Shown: one piece after another, positions 54,603 through 64,000 of the stretch
Position numbering within the stretch: position 1 is the stretch's first letter
Layout: the number at the start of each line of letters is the position of its first letter
From: Ginsengibacter hankyongi
Lineage (GTDB): Bacteria > Bacteroidota > Bacteroidia > Chitinophagales > Chitinophagaceae
Length of the DNA: 64,000 nt
Direction of reading: 5' to 3'
NCBI RefSeq assembly: GCF_008710285.1
Contig: NZ_VYQF01000002.1
Span: 248,001 to 312,000 of the forward strand
Translations under genes and position numbers: made by a program
Notes under the pieces: model-generated
Seen by the model: only the letters and a program-made list of their open reading frames with translations
Database searches by the model: none
What the model was told of the DNA's origin: nothing

Positions 54603-57600
54603 TTATAACCTTATCACTTTAATACTTTGCTTCTCTTTGTCACTGTAATATATTGTTATTGCATATGTTCCTTTGATGAGATTGCTCATATTCAGTTTCT
54701 CTTTAAGTTCGGTTTGTCCACCAGTTATTTCTTTTTTATATACAATCTTTCCATTCATATCGGTAACAATAAGCAAAAGCTTAGAATACACTTGTGATGT
54801 CTTGATTTCCAAAGTTGTTTCGTCAATCACTGGGTTTGGACATGCCATTAGGGTATTAGTTTGAACATTGAGATTAAGCCTTGGTTCTGCTACCACTATT
54901 GCCACCGTATCTTTACCAACTGCTCCCAGGTTATCGATTACAGTGAGTTCAAATTCATAGGTGCCTCCAACAAGCCCATTTGCTGAGGTCTTTGCACTAT
55001 TTGTGGACGCGATCACGCTGGCTGAAGGACCGGATATTTGTTTCCATGAATATCCAACAATTGTTCCATCTGCATCAGTGCCACTTCCGGTGAGGGACAC
55101 ACTATTAGTTGGTAAGGTTATAGTTTGGTCCTTACCTGCATTTGCAACAGGCGCTATGTTGGTGGCTGAGTTTACAGTTATTTGCATTGTGTCCCTACTT
55201 GTTGCTCCTTTATTATCCGTAACTATTATTTCAAATTTATATACACCTTTTAAAAGGCCCCAAACATCAGTAACAGGTGAAGATGCATTTATAATGTTAT
55301 ACGTTGAAGGGCCGGATATCTTTGTCCATACATAACTTACAACGGTCCCATCTGCATCACTGCCGCTTCCGGCTAATGATGCTGTATTAACAGGTAAGGT
55401 AATGGTTATATCTGGGCCCGCATGGGCTATAGGGGGAATATTAACAGCAGCATTAACTGTAATCTGCACAGTATCTCTTCCTCTTGCACCATTGTTGTCA
55501 GTAACTCTTAATTCAAATTGATATACTCCCTGCACCAAACCATTTATATCTGTAACAGCAGATGTTGGATTTACAATATTATAGCTTGTTGGCCCGGATA
55601 TTTTTGACCATTGATAGCTTGCTACTATCCCGTCTGCATCACTTCCACTTCCTGAAACCGTTAAGGAATTTGTTGGCAATGTTATCGATTTATCTGCACC
55701 TGCATTTGCAACGGGAGCCTTGTTAGCGGCGGCATTTACTATTACCTGCATTATATCAGTTGAGGTTGCTCCTTTATTGTCGGTAATTTTTAATTGAAAC
55801 TGGTATACTCCCTGAACAAGGCCGTTAATACCCGTAACAGATGAAGTAGGATTTACAACATTATAATTTGCAGGACCCGATACCTTTGTCCATAAATAGC
55901 CAACAACTGTCCCATCTGCGTCACTACCACTTCCCGAAATCGTTAAGGTATTTGCAGGCAATGTTATAATTTGATCCGGGCCCGCATTTGCAACTGGTGG
56001 TACATTTGGTGCAGCATTTACTGTTACCTGCATGATATCAGTTGCTGATGCTCCTTTATTATCTGTAACTTTTAATTGAAATTGGTATACACCCTCTACA
56101 AGGCTATTAATATCAATAGTAGCTGTTGTTGCATCTAAAATATTATAATTGGCGGGGCCAGATATTTTTGTCCATTGATAACTCACAATTGTTCCATCTG
56201 CATCATTACCGCTTCCTGAAATCGTTACTAAATTAGTTGGTAAAGTAATAATTTTATCTGTGCCTGCATTTGCAACAGGCGGTATATTTGGCGCTGCATT
56301 TACAGTTACCTGAACTTCATCGATTGCTATTGCTCCATCATTATCTGTTACCGTCAATTCAAATTGATATACTCCTTCTACGAGGCTGTTAATAGCTGTA
56401 ATGGCTGATGTCGAATCCTTAATACTATAACTGGAAGGCCCGGATATTTTTGTCCATTTGTAACTCACCACAGTTCCATCTGCGTCACTACCACTTCCCG
56501 AAAGTGTCGATGAATTGGTTGGCAATGTTATAATCTGATCTGATCCGGCATTTGCAACTGGCGGTTGGTTTGGAGCAGCATTTACTGTCAACTGCATTAT
56601 ATCAGTTGCTGTTGCTCCGTTATTATCAGTAACTTTTAATTCAAACTGATATATTCCTTGTACAAGATTATTAACATCTACAGTAGCTGGTGTTGCATTT
56701 AAAATATTATAACTGGCGGGGCCGGATATTTTTGTCCATTGATAACTTACAATTGTTCCATCTGCATCACTGCCGCTTCCCGATAGTGTTAATGAATTGG
56801 TTGGTAATGTTATAATCTGATCTGATCCGGCATTTGCAAGTGGTGGTTGGTTTGGCGCTGCATTTACTATAACCTGCATTATGTCAGTTGCTGTTGCTCC
56901 ATTATTATCGGTAACTTTTAATTCAAACTGATATATTCCTTGTACAAGGTTATTGACATCTGAATTAGCTAATGTTCCATTTAAAATATTATAACTGGCG
57001 GGGCCGGATATTTTTGTCCATTGATAACTTACACCTGTTCCGTCAGCATCACTGCCGCTTCCTGATAGTGTCAAGGAATTGGTTGGCAATGTTATAATTT
57101 GATCCGGGCCTGCATTTGCGACCGGAAGCTGGTTTGGCATTGCATTTACAGTCACCTGTATTACATCTGTTCCTATAGCGCCGCTGTTATCTGTAACCGT
57201 TAACTCAAATTGGTATATCCCCTCAACCAAACCTGTAACATCTGTAGCAGGTAAATTTGCGTTTACAATATTATAGCCTGAAGGGCCTGATATTAATGTC
57301 CATTTATAACTTACAACTGATCCATCAACATCGCTACCACTTCCAGAAAATTTTACTGTATTCGTTGGCAAAGTTATAATTTGATCCAGGCCTGCATTTG
57401 CAACCGGAGGAGTGTTTGGCGCTGCATTTACTGTTACCTCTATTACGTCTGTTCCTATAGCGCCGCTATTATCTGTAACTGTTAACTCAAATTGGTATAC
57501 TCCCTCAACCAAACCTGTAACATCTGTAGCGGGTAAATTTGCATTTATAATACTATAGCCTGAAGGGCCTGATATTAATGTCCATTTATAACTTACAACT

Positions 57601-60600
57601 GATCCGTCGGCATCGGTACCACTTCCAGAAAGTGTTACTGAATTTGTTGGCAATGTTATACTTTCATCTGAACCTGCATTTGCAACGGGAGGTTGGTTAG
57701 GGGCGGAATTTACAGTTACTTGTACAATATCTGTTCCAATGGCTCCTTTATTATCAGTAACCTTTAATTGAAACTGATAGACTCCCTCAACCAACCCCGT
57801 AATATCTGTCGCAGGTAAATTTGCGTTTACAATATTATAACCTGAAGGGCCTGACATTAATGTCCAGTTATAACTTACAACTGATCCATCGGCATCGGTA
57901 CCACTTCCAGAAAGTGTTATTGTATTACCTGGTAATGTTATTGATTGATCTGATCCTGCATTTGCAACAGGGACTATATTCCCTGAACCGTTAACTGTTA
58001 TCTTAACTATATCGGTTCCTGTCGCCCCATCGTTATCGGTGACTTTTAATTGAAACTTGTATATCCCTTTTACAAGGCCAGTAATATCTGTGGCAGCAGA
58101 AGTTGCATTTACAATATTGTAACTTGACGGGCCGGATATCTCTGTCCATTCATAACTCACAACTGTGCCATCTGAATCAGTGCCGCTCCCTGAAAGAGTT
58201 ACAGAGTTTACCGGTAGTTTTATGGTTTGATCTGCTCCTGCATTGGCGACCGGAGATATATTTGGTGGAGCATTAACAATTACCCGAACTATGTCGGTTC
58301 CTGTTGCGCCGGAATTATCAGTAACTTCCAGTTGAAATTGATATACTCCCTGAACCAAACCTGTAACGCTGGTGGATGATGATGTTGCATTTAAAATATT
58401 ATAAGATGAAGGACCTGATATCTGTGTCCAGGTATATCCCACGATTGTTCCATCGGTATCCGTTCCGCTTCCCGAAAGAGTTACTGAATCTGTTGGCAAT
58501 GTTATTGTTTGATCTGAACCTGCGTTGGCAACAGGAGAAACATTCCCAGAAATATTAACTGTAACTTGTATTGTATCGGTTCCTGTTGCCCCGTTATTAT
58601 CGGTGACTTTTAGTCGAAACTGGTATAGCCCCTGCACAAGACCGGTAACATCAGTAGAGGCCGATGTTGCATTTATAATTGTATATCCTGATGGACCTGA
58701 TATTTTTGTCCAGTTATATCCAACAATTGATCCATCTGCATCGGACCCATTTCCAAAAAGGGTTACGGAATTTGTTGGCAGTGTTATTGTTTGGTCTGAT
58801 CCTGCATTTGCTACAGGAGGTATGTTCGTAGCTGCGTTTACTGTTACCTGTATTGTATCAGCCGATGTTGCTCCATTATCGTCGGTTACCTGCAATTCGA
58901 AAAGATACACACCCTGAATCAAACCTGTAACATTTGTAGATGGTAATGCAGGATTAACTATGGTATAAGCTGAAGGACCTGATATTTTTGACCATGCATA
59001 ACTTACTACTACTCCATCTGCATCACTACCAATTCCGGAAAAGGTCACTGAATCGGCAGGCAATGTTATTGTTTGATCCAGCCCCGCATTTGCTACAGGA
59101 GGTATATTAGTGACAGCATTTACTGTTACCTGTACTATATCGGTTCCTATGGCTCCATTGTTGTCGGTAACCTGTAATTGAAACTGATAAACTCCTTCAA
59201 CAAGTCCGGTTACGTCTGTAAAGGATGAATTTGGATTTACAATATTATAACCTGAAGGGCCGGATATTTCTGTCCATGTGTAACTTACAACAGTTCCATC
59301 TGAGTCGCTTCCGCTTCCCGAAAGTGTCACAGTATTCGTTGGTAAAGTTATTGTTTGATCAATTCCTGCATTGGCTACAGGAGGTATGTTGGCAGCGGCA
59401 TTCACTGTAATTGAGACAATATCTGTTGCTGTCGCTCCACTATTATCAATAACTGTTAACTGAAACTGGTATACGCCCTGAACCAAACCTGTAACATCTG
59501 TAGATGGTGAATTTGCATTCACTATATTATAAGATGAAGGGCCGGATATCATCGTCCATGCATAACTTACAACGGTTCCATCTGAGTCGCTTCCGCTTCC
59601 CGAAAGTGTTACTGTATTCGTTGGTAAAGTTATTGTTTGATCAATTCCTGCACTGGCTACAGGGGGCTGATTAGGCACAGGATTTACTGTTATTGAGACA
59701 ATATCTGTTGCTGTTGCTCCAATGTTATCAGTAACTGTTAACTGAAACTGGTATATACCCTGAGCCAAACCTGTAACATCTGTAGATGGTGAATTTGCAT
59801 TCACTATATTATAAGATGAAGGGCCGGATATTTCTGTCCATGTATAACTTACAACGGTTCCATCTGAGTCGCTTCCACTTCCCGAAAGTGTTACTGTATT
59901 CGTCGGTAAAGTTATTGTTTGATCAGTTCCTGCATTGGCAACAGGAGGCTGATTAGGCGCAGGATTTACTGTTAGCTGCATTATATCAGTTCCTATTGCA
60001 CCATTGTTATCGGTAACTGTCAATCGAAACTGGTAAGTTCCCTGAACTAAACCCGTAACTTCTGTACCTGGTGAATTTGCGTTTACAATATTATACCCTG
60101 AAGGACCGGATATTGCCGTCCATACATAACTTACAACTGTTCCGTCAGCATCACTGCCACTTCCCGAAAGTGTTATTGTATCTACAGGTAATGTTATTAT
60201 TTGATCCATTCCTGCATTGGCTACAGGAGAAATGTTACCGGCAGCATTTGCTGTCAGCTGCATTATATCAGTTCCTATTGCACCATTGTTATCGGTAACT
60301 GTCAATTGAAACTGGTAAGTTCCCTGAACTAAACCCGTAACTTCTGTACCTGGTGAATTTGCATTTACAATATTATAAGATGAAGGGCCGGATATTTCAG
60401 TCCATTGGTATGATGATATAGTTCCATCTGCATCACTGCCACTTCCGGAAAGTGTGATTGTATCTACAGGTAATGTTATTATTTGATCCATTCCTGCATT
60501 GGCTACAGGAGAAATGTTTGGAGCAGCGTTCACGGTTACCAGCGTAATATCTGTTGCAGTTGCACCATTATTATCAGTCACTTCTAATTGAAACTTATAA

Positions 60601-63600
60601 ACTCCCTGCAACAATCCTGTAACATCCGTAACCGGTGAATTTAGGTTTACAATATTATAGCCTGAAGGGCCGGATATTACTGTCCATACATAACTTACAA
60701 CTGTTCCGTCTGCATCACTGCCACTTCCTGAAAGTGTTATTGTATTTGTTGGTAATGTTATTGTTTGATCCGGGCCTGCATTAGCAACCGGTGGTTGATT
60801 TGGAGCAGCGTTTACGGTTACCTGTATTATATCAGTTCCTATTGCACCATTGTTATCAGTAACTGCTAATTGAAATTGGTAGGTTCCCTGAACCAAACCC
60901 GTAACATCTGTACCTGGTGAATTTGCGTTTACAATATTGTAAGATGAAGGGCCGGATATCACCGTCCACGCATAATTTACAACAGTTCCGTCTGCATCAC
61001 TTCCGCTTCCCGAAAGTGTTAGTGTATTCGCTGGTAAAGTTATTGTTTGATCCGTCCCCGCATTAGCTACAGGAGATATATTTGGAGCAGAGTTTACGGT
61101 TACCTGCATTATATCAGTCCCTATTGCACCATTGTTATCAGTAACAGTCAACTGAAACTGGTAAGTTCCCTGAACCAAACCCGTAACATCGGTTCCGGGC
61201 GCATTTGCGTTTACAATATTATACCCTGAAGAACCGGATACTTCCGTCCATATGTAACTTACAACTGTTCCATCTGTATCACTGCCGCTTCCGGACAGTG
61301 TTATCGTGTTTGTTGGTAACGTTACTGTTTGGTCAGAACCTGCATTAGCAATGGGTGAAATATTTAATGCAGCATTTACTGTTACCAAAACCACATCTGT
61401 TGCAGTTGCGCCATTATTATCGGTAACTGTTAATTGAAACTGGTAAGTTCCCTGAACCAGACCCGTAACATCGGTGCCGGATGAATTTGCATTTACAATA
61501 TTATAACCTGAAGGACCGGATATTAACGTCCATTGGTATGATGATATAGTTCCATCAGGATCACTGCCACTTCCAGTGAGAGTTACGGCATTAAGAGGTA
61601 ATGTTATTGTTTGATCTGACCCTGCATTGGTCACCGGGGGTTGGTTAGGCGCAGGATTTACTGTTACCTGCATAGTATCAATTCCTGTTGCGCCATTGTT
61701 ATCGGTGACCGTTAACTGGAAGTGGTATATGCCCTGAACAAGACCGGTAATGGATGTACCTGGTGATGTGAAATTTAAAATGCTATAGCTAGATGGGCCT
61801 GATATCTTTGTCCATTGGTATGAAGAAATCGTTCCGTCAGAATCTGTACCGCTTCCGGAAAGTGTCAAAGAATTGGTTGGTAAGGTTATCGTTTGGTCCT
61901 GGCCTGCATTAGCTAATGGCGGTTGATTAATTGTTGCTCCATTTTTTATAAGAACAGCCGAAGAATAGGGAGGTAAAGTTATCGTTCCGGGATAGGAAAT
62001 GTTTTTCACATCGATATAAGTGGCATTGAGCGTTGAAGTATTATTAACTAGCCTAGAATTATAGGAAAACAAAAGATCATTTAAATCAGTTATAGTTTTT
62101 GGTGACTTGTGAGAATGAACGTCAAATCCTGAATAAGTTTGCCACATCGTTAAATTGGCATCATTATCTGCAGCACCATATAACGTATACCTTATAGTCA
62201 GATTATCGTCTATTGGCCTTGCATAATAATTACTATCAATATCTCCAAAATTACGTATATCGTTACCGGATGTATGTATTGTTGCGAAGCATACTGTTCT
62301 TTGATCTTGCGGTGTGAAATCAGCGCCAGTCGTTTTGGCGATAATCGTGTTTTGATGAGAATAGATATTAGTTGTAAAAAATGAAATATTATCGTTACTT
62401 ACAAATAATCCTAAGCCACAATCATAAATATTATTATACGTGACAGCGATATTATTCGCATTATGTAAATATATACCGGTATTACAATTTGCGACTGTAT
62501 TGTTTCTAAGATAAAAACCACTCGAGTTATCGTCGCAATAGATTCCAACTGCTGAAAAATTTGTCGATGTTGTCCCTGTATTATTGCCAATGCCGTTTAC
62601 AATAATATTGCTATCTATTATTTGATTTTTTTGTGCGTTACCAGAATAAATCCCTCCACCATCATCTTTAAGAAAACAGAAGTAATTAACATAATTATTT
62701 TTAACTCGATTGGGGCTGTTATCAGTACAGTTAAAACCAATGGCTATATAACCACTTGTATCGACTTCGTTGTTTTCAATTAAAGTATTTGAACTTGTTA
62801 CGCTTATCCCCCACCCTGACTGACCGCTTCCCATCATTCCTTCAAATACGGATGTGTTTTTAATAGTATTATTTGTAACTGTAGAATTTGTAAATTCTGT
62901 CCCATACTCAATGCAGTTATTATTTGTATGATTAAAGGTATTATTATTAATAAGTAGATTGGCAGATGACCCACCCAATGCTTTGCCTTGCAACGCCTGA
63001 AAGTTGAAATTAAATGAACAATTTATAATTTTGCAATTAGCAAAATTCCCAACATAAAATGCTTCTGTATTGGCCCCTGTAAAATCAATACCATCAAAGG
63101 CTATATAACTTACGTTGATAGCTGTTACAAGTGCTTCTACACCTGCCAACTGTACTTTAACCGGAATTGAAGTTGAATACACACGTATTTTTTTTGTGGA
63201 TGGATTGTAATACCATTCATTTTGCATGTCCAGTGTTCTTGAGTCATTCTGGATGAAAAAGCCCCAATTTGCTCTTCCATTATGCCCGTCACTTGCGAAG
63301 TTTAATGTCCCACCGGTGGCACTCGTTATAGTAGGTTTGGTAAAAATGTACCTTTCTTTTTTAATCACAGCCGTTGCCCCGGTCCAGTTTATAGCAGAAG
63401 AATTTAAAGAAGAACTTGTTATTGATGTTGAACTTGAAAAACTTTCATAAGTAAGCCACCCCGTATTCGGCCATCTTCCCATAGGAGTGTTCACGCCATT
63501 AATTACAACCATATTACAGGTTGATAAGGTTGAGATTGCATTTGTACTTTCCCAAATATTCCCACCTAAATTTGTCCACGCCGTGACATTAGTAAAACCC

Positions 63601-63893
63601 GTAATTACAGGATTTGCTCCAGTACCGTAAGCGCTGATCGTTAATGGTAAACCCGCTTTGCCACTTGCATTTACTGTAATATTTCCATAAAATACATCGC
63701 CCCTGTTAAATAGAATATTATCGCCAGGCAGTAACAGGCTAAAATAAGAATTAAGTTTGTTTAAAGATTTCCATGGAGTGGAAGTAGAAGTGCCGTTGTT
63801 GGCGTCATTTCCGGATGCCGAAATATAATAAGTGGTTGCATTCGCTGCAAAACAAAGAGTTGTGAATACAACTAATAACAATTTCGATTTCAT
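54603..63893 (-). CDS. giant secreted beta-helix protein with 25 PKD repeats and T9SS sorting domain
   Basis: A 3096-residue secreted protein, paralogous to the neighbouring 1241-residue one. A signal peptide (LLLVVFTTLCFAANA) is followed by YYISASGNDANNGTSTSTPW. A parallel beta-helix domain extends to about 650, with coils such as LIENNEVDTSGYIAIGF. Twenty-five PKD-like domains of about 94 residues follow (about 656-3002), each with the pattern PVANAGxDQTITLP, GSGSDADGTVVSYxWTxISGP and GVYQFQLTVTDNNGATxTD. The C-terminal T9SS type A domain starts CPNPVIDETTLEI and ends LIKGTYAITIYYSDKEKQ. The long PKD stalk would hold the beta-helix head well away from the outer membrane. The head may bind or cleave polysaccharide, which is inference. 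Confidence 0.87.
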   Translation of the reverse strand: MKSKLLLVVFTTLCFAANATTYYISASGNDANNGTSTSTPWKSLNKLNSYFSLLLPGDNILFNRGDVFYGNITVNASGKAGLPLTISAYGTGANPVITGFTNVTAWTNLGGNIWESTNAISTLSTCNMVVINGVNTPMGRWPNTGWLTYESFSSSTSITSSSLNSSAINWTGATAVIKKERYIFTKPTITSATGGTLNFASDGHNGRANWGFFIQNDSRTLDMQNEWYYNPSTKKIRVYSTSIPVKVQLAGVEALVTAINVSYIAFDGIDFTGANTEAFYVGNFANCKIINCSFNFNFQALQGKALGGSSANLLINNNTFNHTNNNCIEYGTEFTNSTVTNNTIKNTSVFEGMMGSGQSGWGISVTSSNTLIENNEVDTSGYIAIGFNCTDNSPNRVKNNYVNYFCFLKDDGGGIYSGNAQKNQIIDSNIIVNGIGNNTGTTSTNFSAVGIYCDDNSSGFYLRNNTVANCNTGIYLHNANNIAVTYNNIYDCGLGLFVSNDNISFFTTNIYSHQNTIIAKTTGADFTPQDQRTVCFATIHTSGNDIRNFGDIDSNYYARPIDDNLTIRYTLYGAADNDANLTMWQTYSGFDVHSHKSPKTITDLNDLLFSYNSRLVNNTSTLNATYIDVKNISYPGTITLPPYSSAVLIKNGATINQPPLANAGQDQTITLPTNSLTLSGSGTDSDGTISSYQWTKISGPSSYSILNFTSPGTSITGLVQGIYHFQLTVTDNNGATGIDTMQVTVNPAPNQPPVTNAGSDQTITLPLNAVTLTGSGSDPDGTISSYQWTLISGPSGYNIVNANSSGTDVTGLVQGTYQFQLTVTDNNGATATDVVLVTVNAALNISPIANAGSDQTVTLPTNTITLSGSGSDTDGTVVSYIWTEVSGSSGYNIVNANAPGTDVTGLVQGTYQFQLTVTDNNGAIGTDIMQVTVNSAPNISPVANAGTDQTITLPANTLTLSGSGSDADGTVVNYAWTVISGPSSYNIVNANSPGTDVTGLVQGTYQFQLAVTDNNGAIGTDIIQVTVNAAPNQPPVANAGPDQTITLPTNTITLSGSGSDADGTVVSYVWTVISGPSGYNIVNLNSPVTDVTGLLQGVYKFQLEVTDNNGATATDITLVTVNAAPNISPVANAGMDQIITLPVDTITLSGSGSDADGTISSYQWTEISGPSSYNIVNANSPGTEVTGLVQGTYQFQLTVTDNNGAIGTDIMQLTANAAGNISPVANAGMDQIITLPVDTITLSGSGSDADGTVVSYVWTAISGPSGYNIVNANSPGTEVTGLVQGTYQFRLTVTDNNGAIGTDIMQLTVNPAPNQPPVANAGTDQTITLPTNTVTLSGSGSDSDGTVVSYTWTEISGPSSYNIVNANSPSTDVTGLAQGIYQFQLTVTDNIGATATDIVSITVNPVPNQPPVASAGIDQTITLPTNTVTLSGSGSDSDGTVVSYAWTMISGPSSYNIVNANSPSTDVTGLVQGVYQFQLTVIDNSGATATDIVSITVNAAANIPPVANAGIDQTITLPTNTVTLSGSGSDSDGTVVSYTWTEISGPSGYNIVNPNSSFTDVTGLVEGVYQFQLQVTDNNGAIGTDIVQVTVNAVTNIPPVANAGLDQTITLPADSVTFSGIGSDADGVVVSYAWSKISGPSAYTIVNPALPSTNVTGLIQGVYLFELQVTDDNGATSADTIQVTVNAATNIPPVANAGSDQTITLPTNSVTLFGNGSDADGSIVGYNWTKISGPSGYTIINATSASTDVTGLVQGLYQFRLKVTDNNGATGTDTIQVTVNISGNVSPVANAGSDQTITLPTDSVTLSGSGTDTDGTIVGYTWTQISGPSSYNILNATSSSTSVTGLVQGVYQFQLEVTDNSGATGTDIVRVIVNAPPNISPVANAGADQTIKLPVNSVTLSGSGTDSDGTVVSYEWTEISGPSSYNIVNATSAATDITGLVKGIYKFQLKVTDNDGATGTDIVKITVNGSGNIVPVANAGSDQSITLPGNTITLSGSGTDADGSVVSYNWTLMSGPSGYNIVNANLPATDITGLVEGVYQFQLKVTDNKGAIGTDIVQVTVNSAPNQPPVANAGSDESITLPTNSVTLSGSGTDADGSVVSYKWTLISGPSGYSIINANLPATDVTGLVEGVYQFELTVTDNSGAIGTDVIEVTVNAAPNTPPVANAGLDQIITLPTNTVKFSGSGSDVDGSVVSYKWTLISGPSGYNIVNANLPATDVTGLVEGIYQFELTVTDNSGAIGTDVIQVTVNAMPNQLPVANAGPDQIITLPTNSLTLSGSGSDADGTGVSYQWTKISGPASYNILNGTLANSDVNNLVQGIYQFELKVTDNNGATATDIMQVIVNAAPNQPPLANAGSDQIITLPTNSLTLSGSGSDADGTIVSYQWTKISGPASYNILNATPATVDVNNLVQGIYQFELKVTDNNGATATDIMQLTVNAAPNQPPVANAGSDQIITLPTNSSTLSGSGSDADGTVVSYKWTKISGPSSYSIKDSTSAITAINSLVEGVYQFELTVTDNDGAIAIDEVQVTVNAAPNIPPVANAGTDKIITLPTNLVTISGSGNDADGTIVSYQWTKISGPANYNILDATTATIDINSLVEGVYQFQLKVTDNKGASATDIMQVTVNAAPNVPPVANAGPDQIITLPANTLTISGSGSDADGTVVGYLWTKVSGPANYNVVNPTSSVTGINGLVQGVYQFQLKITDNKGATSTDIMQVIVNAAANKAPVANAGADKSITLPTNSLTVSGSGSDADGIVASYQWSKISGPTSYNIVNPTSAVTDINGLVQGVYQFELRVTDNNGARGRDTVQITVNAAVNIPPIAHAGPDITITLPVNTASLAGSGSDADGTVVSYVWTKISGPSTYNIINASSPVTDVWGLLKGVYKFEIIVTDNKGATSRDTMQITVNSATNIAPVANAGKDQTITLPTNSVSLTGSGTDADGTIVGYSWKQISGPSASVIASTNSAKTSANGLVGGTYEFELTVIDNLGAVGKDTVAIVVAEPRLNLNVQTNTLMACPNPVIDETTLEIKTSQVYSKLLLIVTDMNGKIVYKKEITGGQTELKEKLNMSNLIKGTYAITIYYSDKEKQSIKVIRL
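54888..61928 (-). repeat. 25 tandem 282-base PKD-encoding repeats
   Basis: Strict 282-base period, seen for example in the recurrence of CCTGAAGGGCCGGAT-like blocks at 60661, 60943, 61225 and 61507. Units diverge mostly at silent sites, but some neighbours are almost identical: 59974-60081 against 60256-60363 differ at one base. This points to recent unit duplication. Confidence 0.9.
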
Positions 63894-64000
63894 AGATTAT
63901 CGGATTAGCACTAGGATTATCCAGCAAGTATGCTAATTTTATAGTACTTAAAATTCACAATCAGCGATAAATTTTTGGATCGTAGATCCTATATCACTGA
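63894..64000. other. upstream region of the 25-repeat gene
   Basis: 107 bases before the start codon. A short inverted repeat GGATC/GATCC around 63977-63989 is the only structure. No clear TTTG / TAnnTTTG promoter is visible, so the promoter may lie beyond the window edge. Confidence 0.3.

Noticed and set aside
58525-58917. Plus-strand ORFs opposite the PKD repeats (also at 54961-55335 and 51122-51352)
   Set aside because: They recur with the repeat period and are antisense shadows of the PKD coding sequence.
54888-61928. Regular repeats that might suggest a CRISPR array or satellite DNA
   Set aside because: The period is 282 bases, the frame is open throughout and each unit encodes a PKD domain.

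Overview
The window looks like a chromosomal segment from a Bacteroidota bacterium, most likely of the Chitinophagaceae type. This rests on low GC, promoters of the TTTG / TAnnTTTG form, starts that mostly lack a Shine-Dalgarno sequence, an rpsF-rpsR-rplI cluster, a Gly-rich RRM protein, and two huge secreted proteins with C-terminal type IX secretion (T9SS) sorting domains. The family-level placement is inference.

Layout. (1) 1-9.7 kb holds housekeeping genes: an RsmB-like rRNA methyltransferase, the 2-oxoglutarate dehydrogenase pair odhB/sucA, rpsT, a secreted M14 peptidase, rpsF-rpsR-rplI and an RRM protein. (2) 9.8-17.5 kb is a minus-strand series: FkbM methyltransferase, ispD, isoaspartyl peptidase, heptose-7-phosphate kinase, amino-acid permease, OmpH/Skp-like protein, THUMP RNA methyltransferase and a LuxR-type response regulator. 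(3) 17.7-43.5 kb is a long plus-strand exopolysaccharide/O-antigen locus. It starts at a very good promoter with a leader of about 215 nt and runs through Wza-like and Wzc-like genes, a Wzx-like flippase, a Wzy-like polymerase, many glycosyltransferases, a ChbG-type and a NodB-type deacetylase, an SGNH hydrolase, a hexapeptide acyltransferase, a GT26 enzyme, a WcaJ-type initiating transferase, an asnB-like amidotransferase, a UDP-sugar dehydrogenase, wecB and a FAD oxidoreductase. (4) 43.5-48.5 kb starts with a decayed HAD-UbiA type gene, followed by two methyltransferases, a polyprenyl-phosphate-type GT2 and a GT-C membrane transferase. (5) 48.73-49.99 kb is a decayed IS256-like element of the zinc-binding variant, with a target duplication and three frameshifts. 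(6) 50.1-63.9 kb holds two tandem paralogues on the minus strand, each a signal peptide + beta-helix + PKD repeats + T9SS tail. One has 5 PKD repeats and the other 25 repeats of about 94 residues.

How the genes fit together. WecB (UDP-GlcNAc to UDP-ManNAc), the WecC-like dehydrogenase (to UDP-ManNAcA), the AsnB-like protein (possible uronamide formation) and the GT26 enzyme (the family that transfers ManNAc/ManNAcA) make a coherent proposal: a surface polysaccharide with an amidated N-acetyl-mannosaminuronic acid. The polymer would be started by the WcaJ-like protein, flipped and polymerised by Wzx/Wzy, and exported by Wza/Wzc.

Several spots show decay: an in-frame TGA in a small ORF after the Wzc gene, the broken HAD-UbiA gene, the broken IS, and a small ORF with an in-frame TAG between the two giant genes. 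No tRNA, rRNA, CRISPR array or phage was seen.
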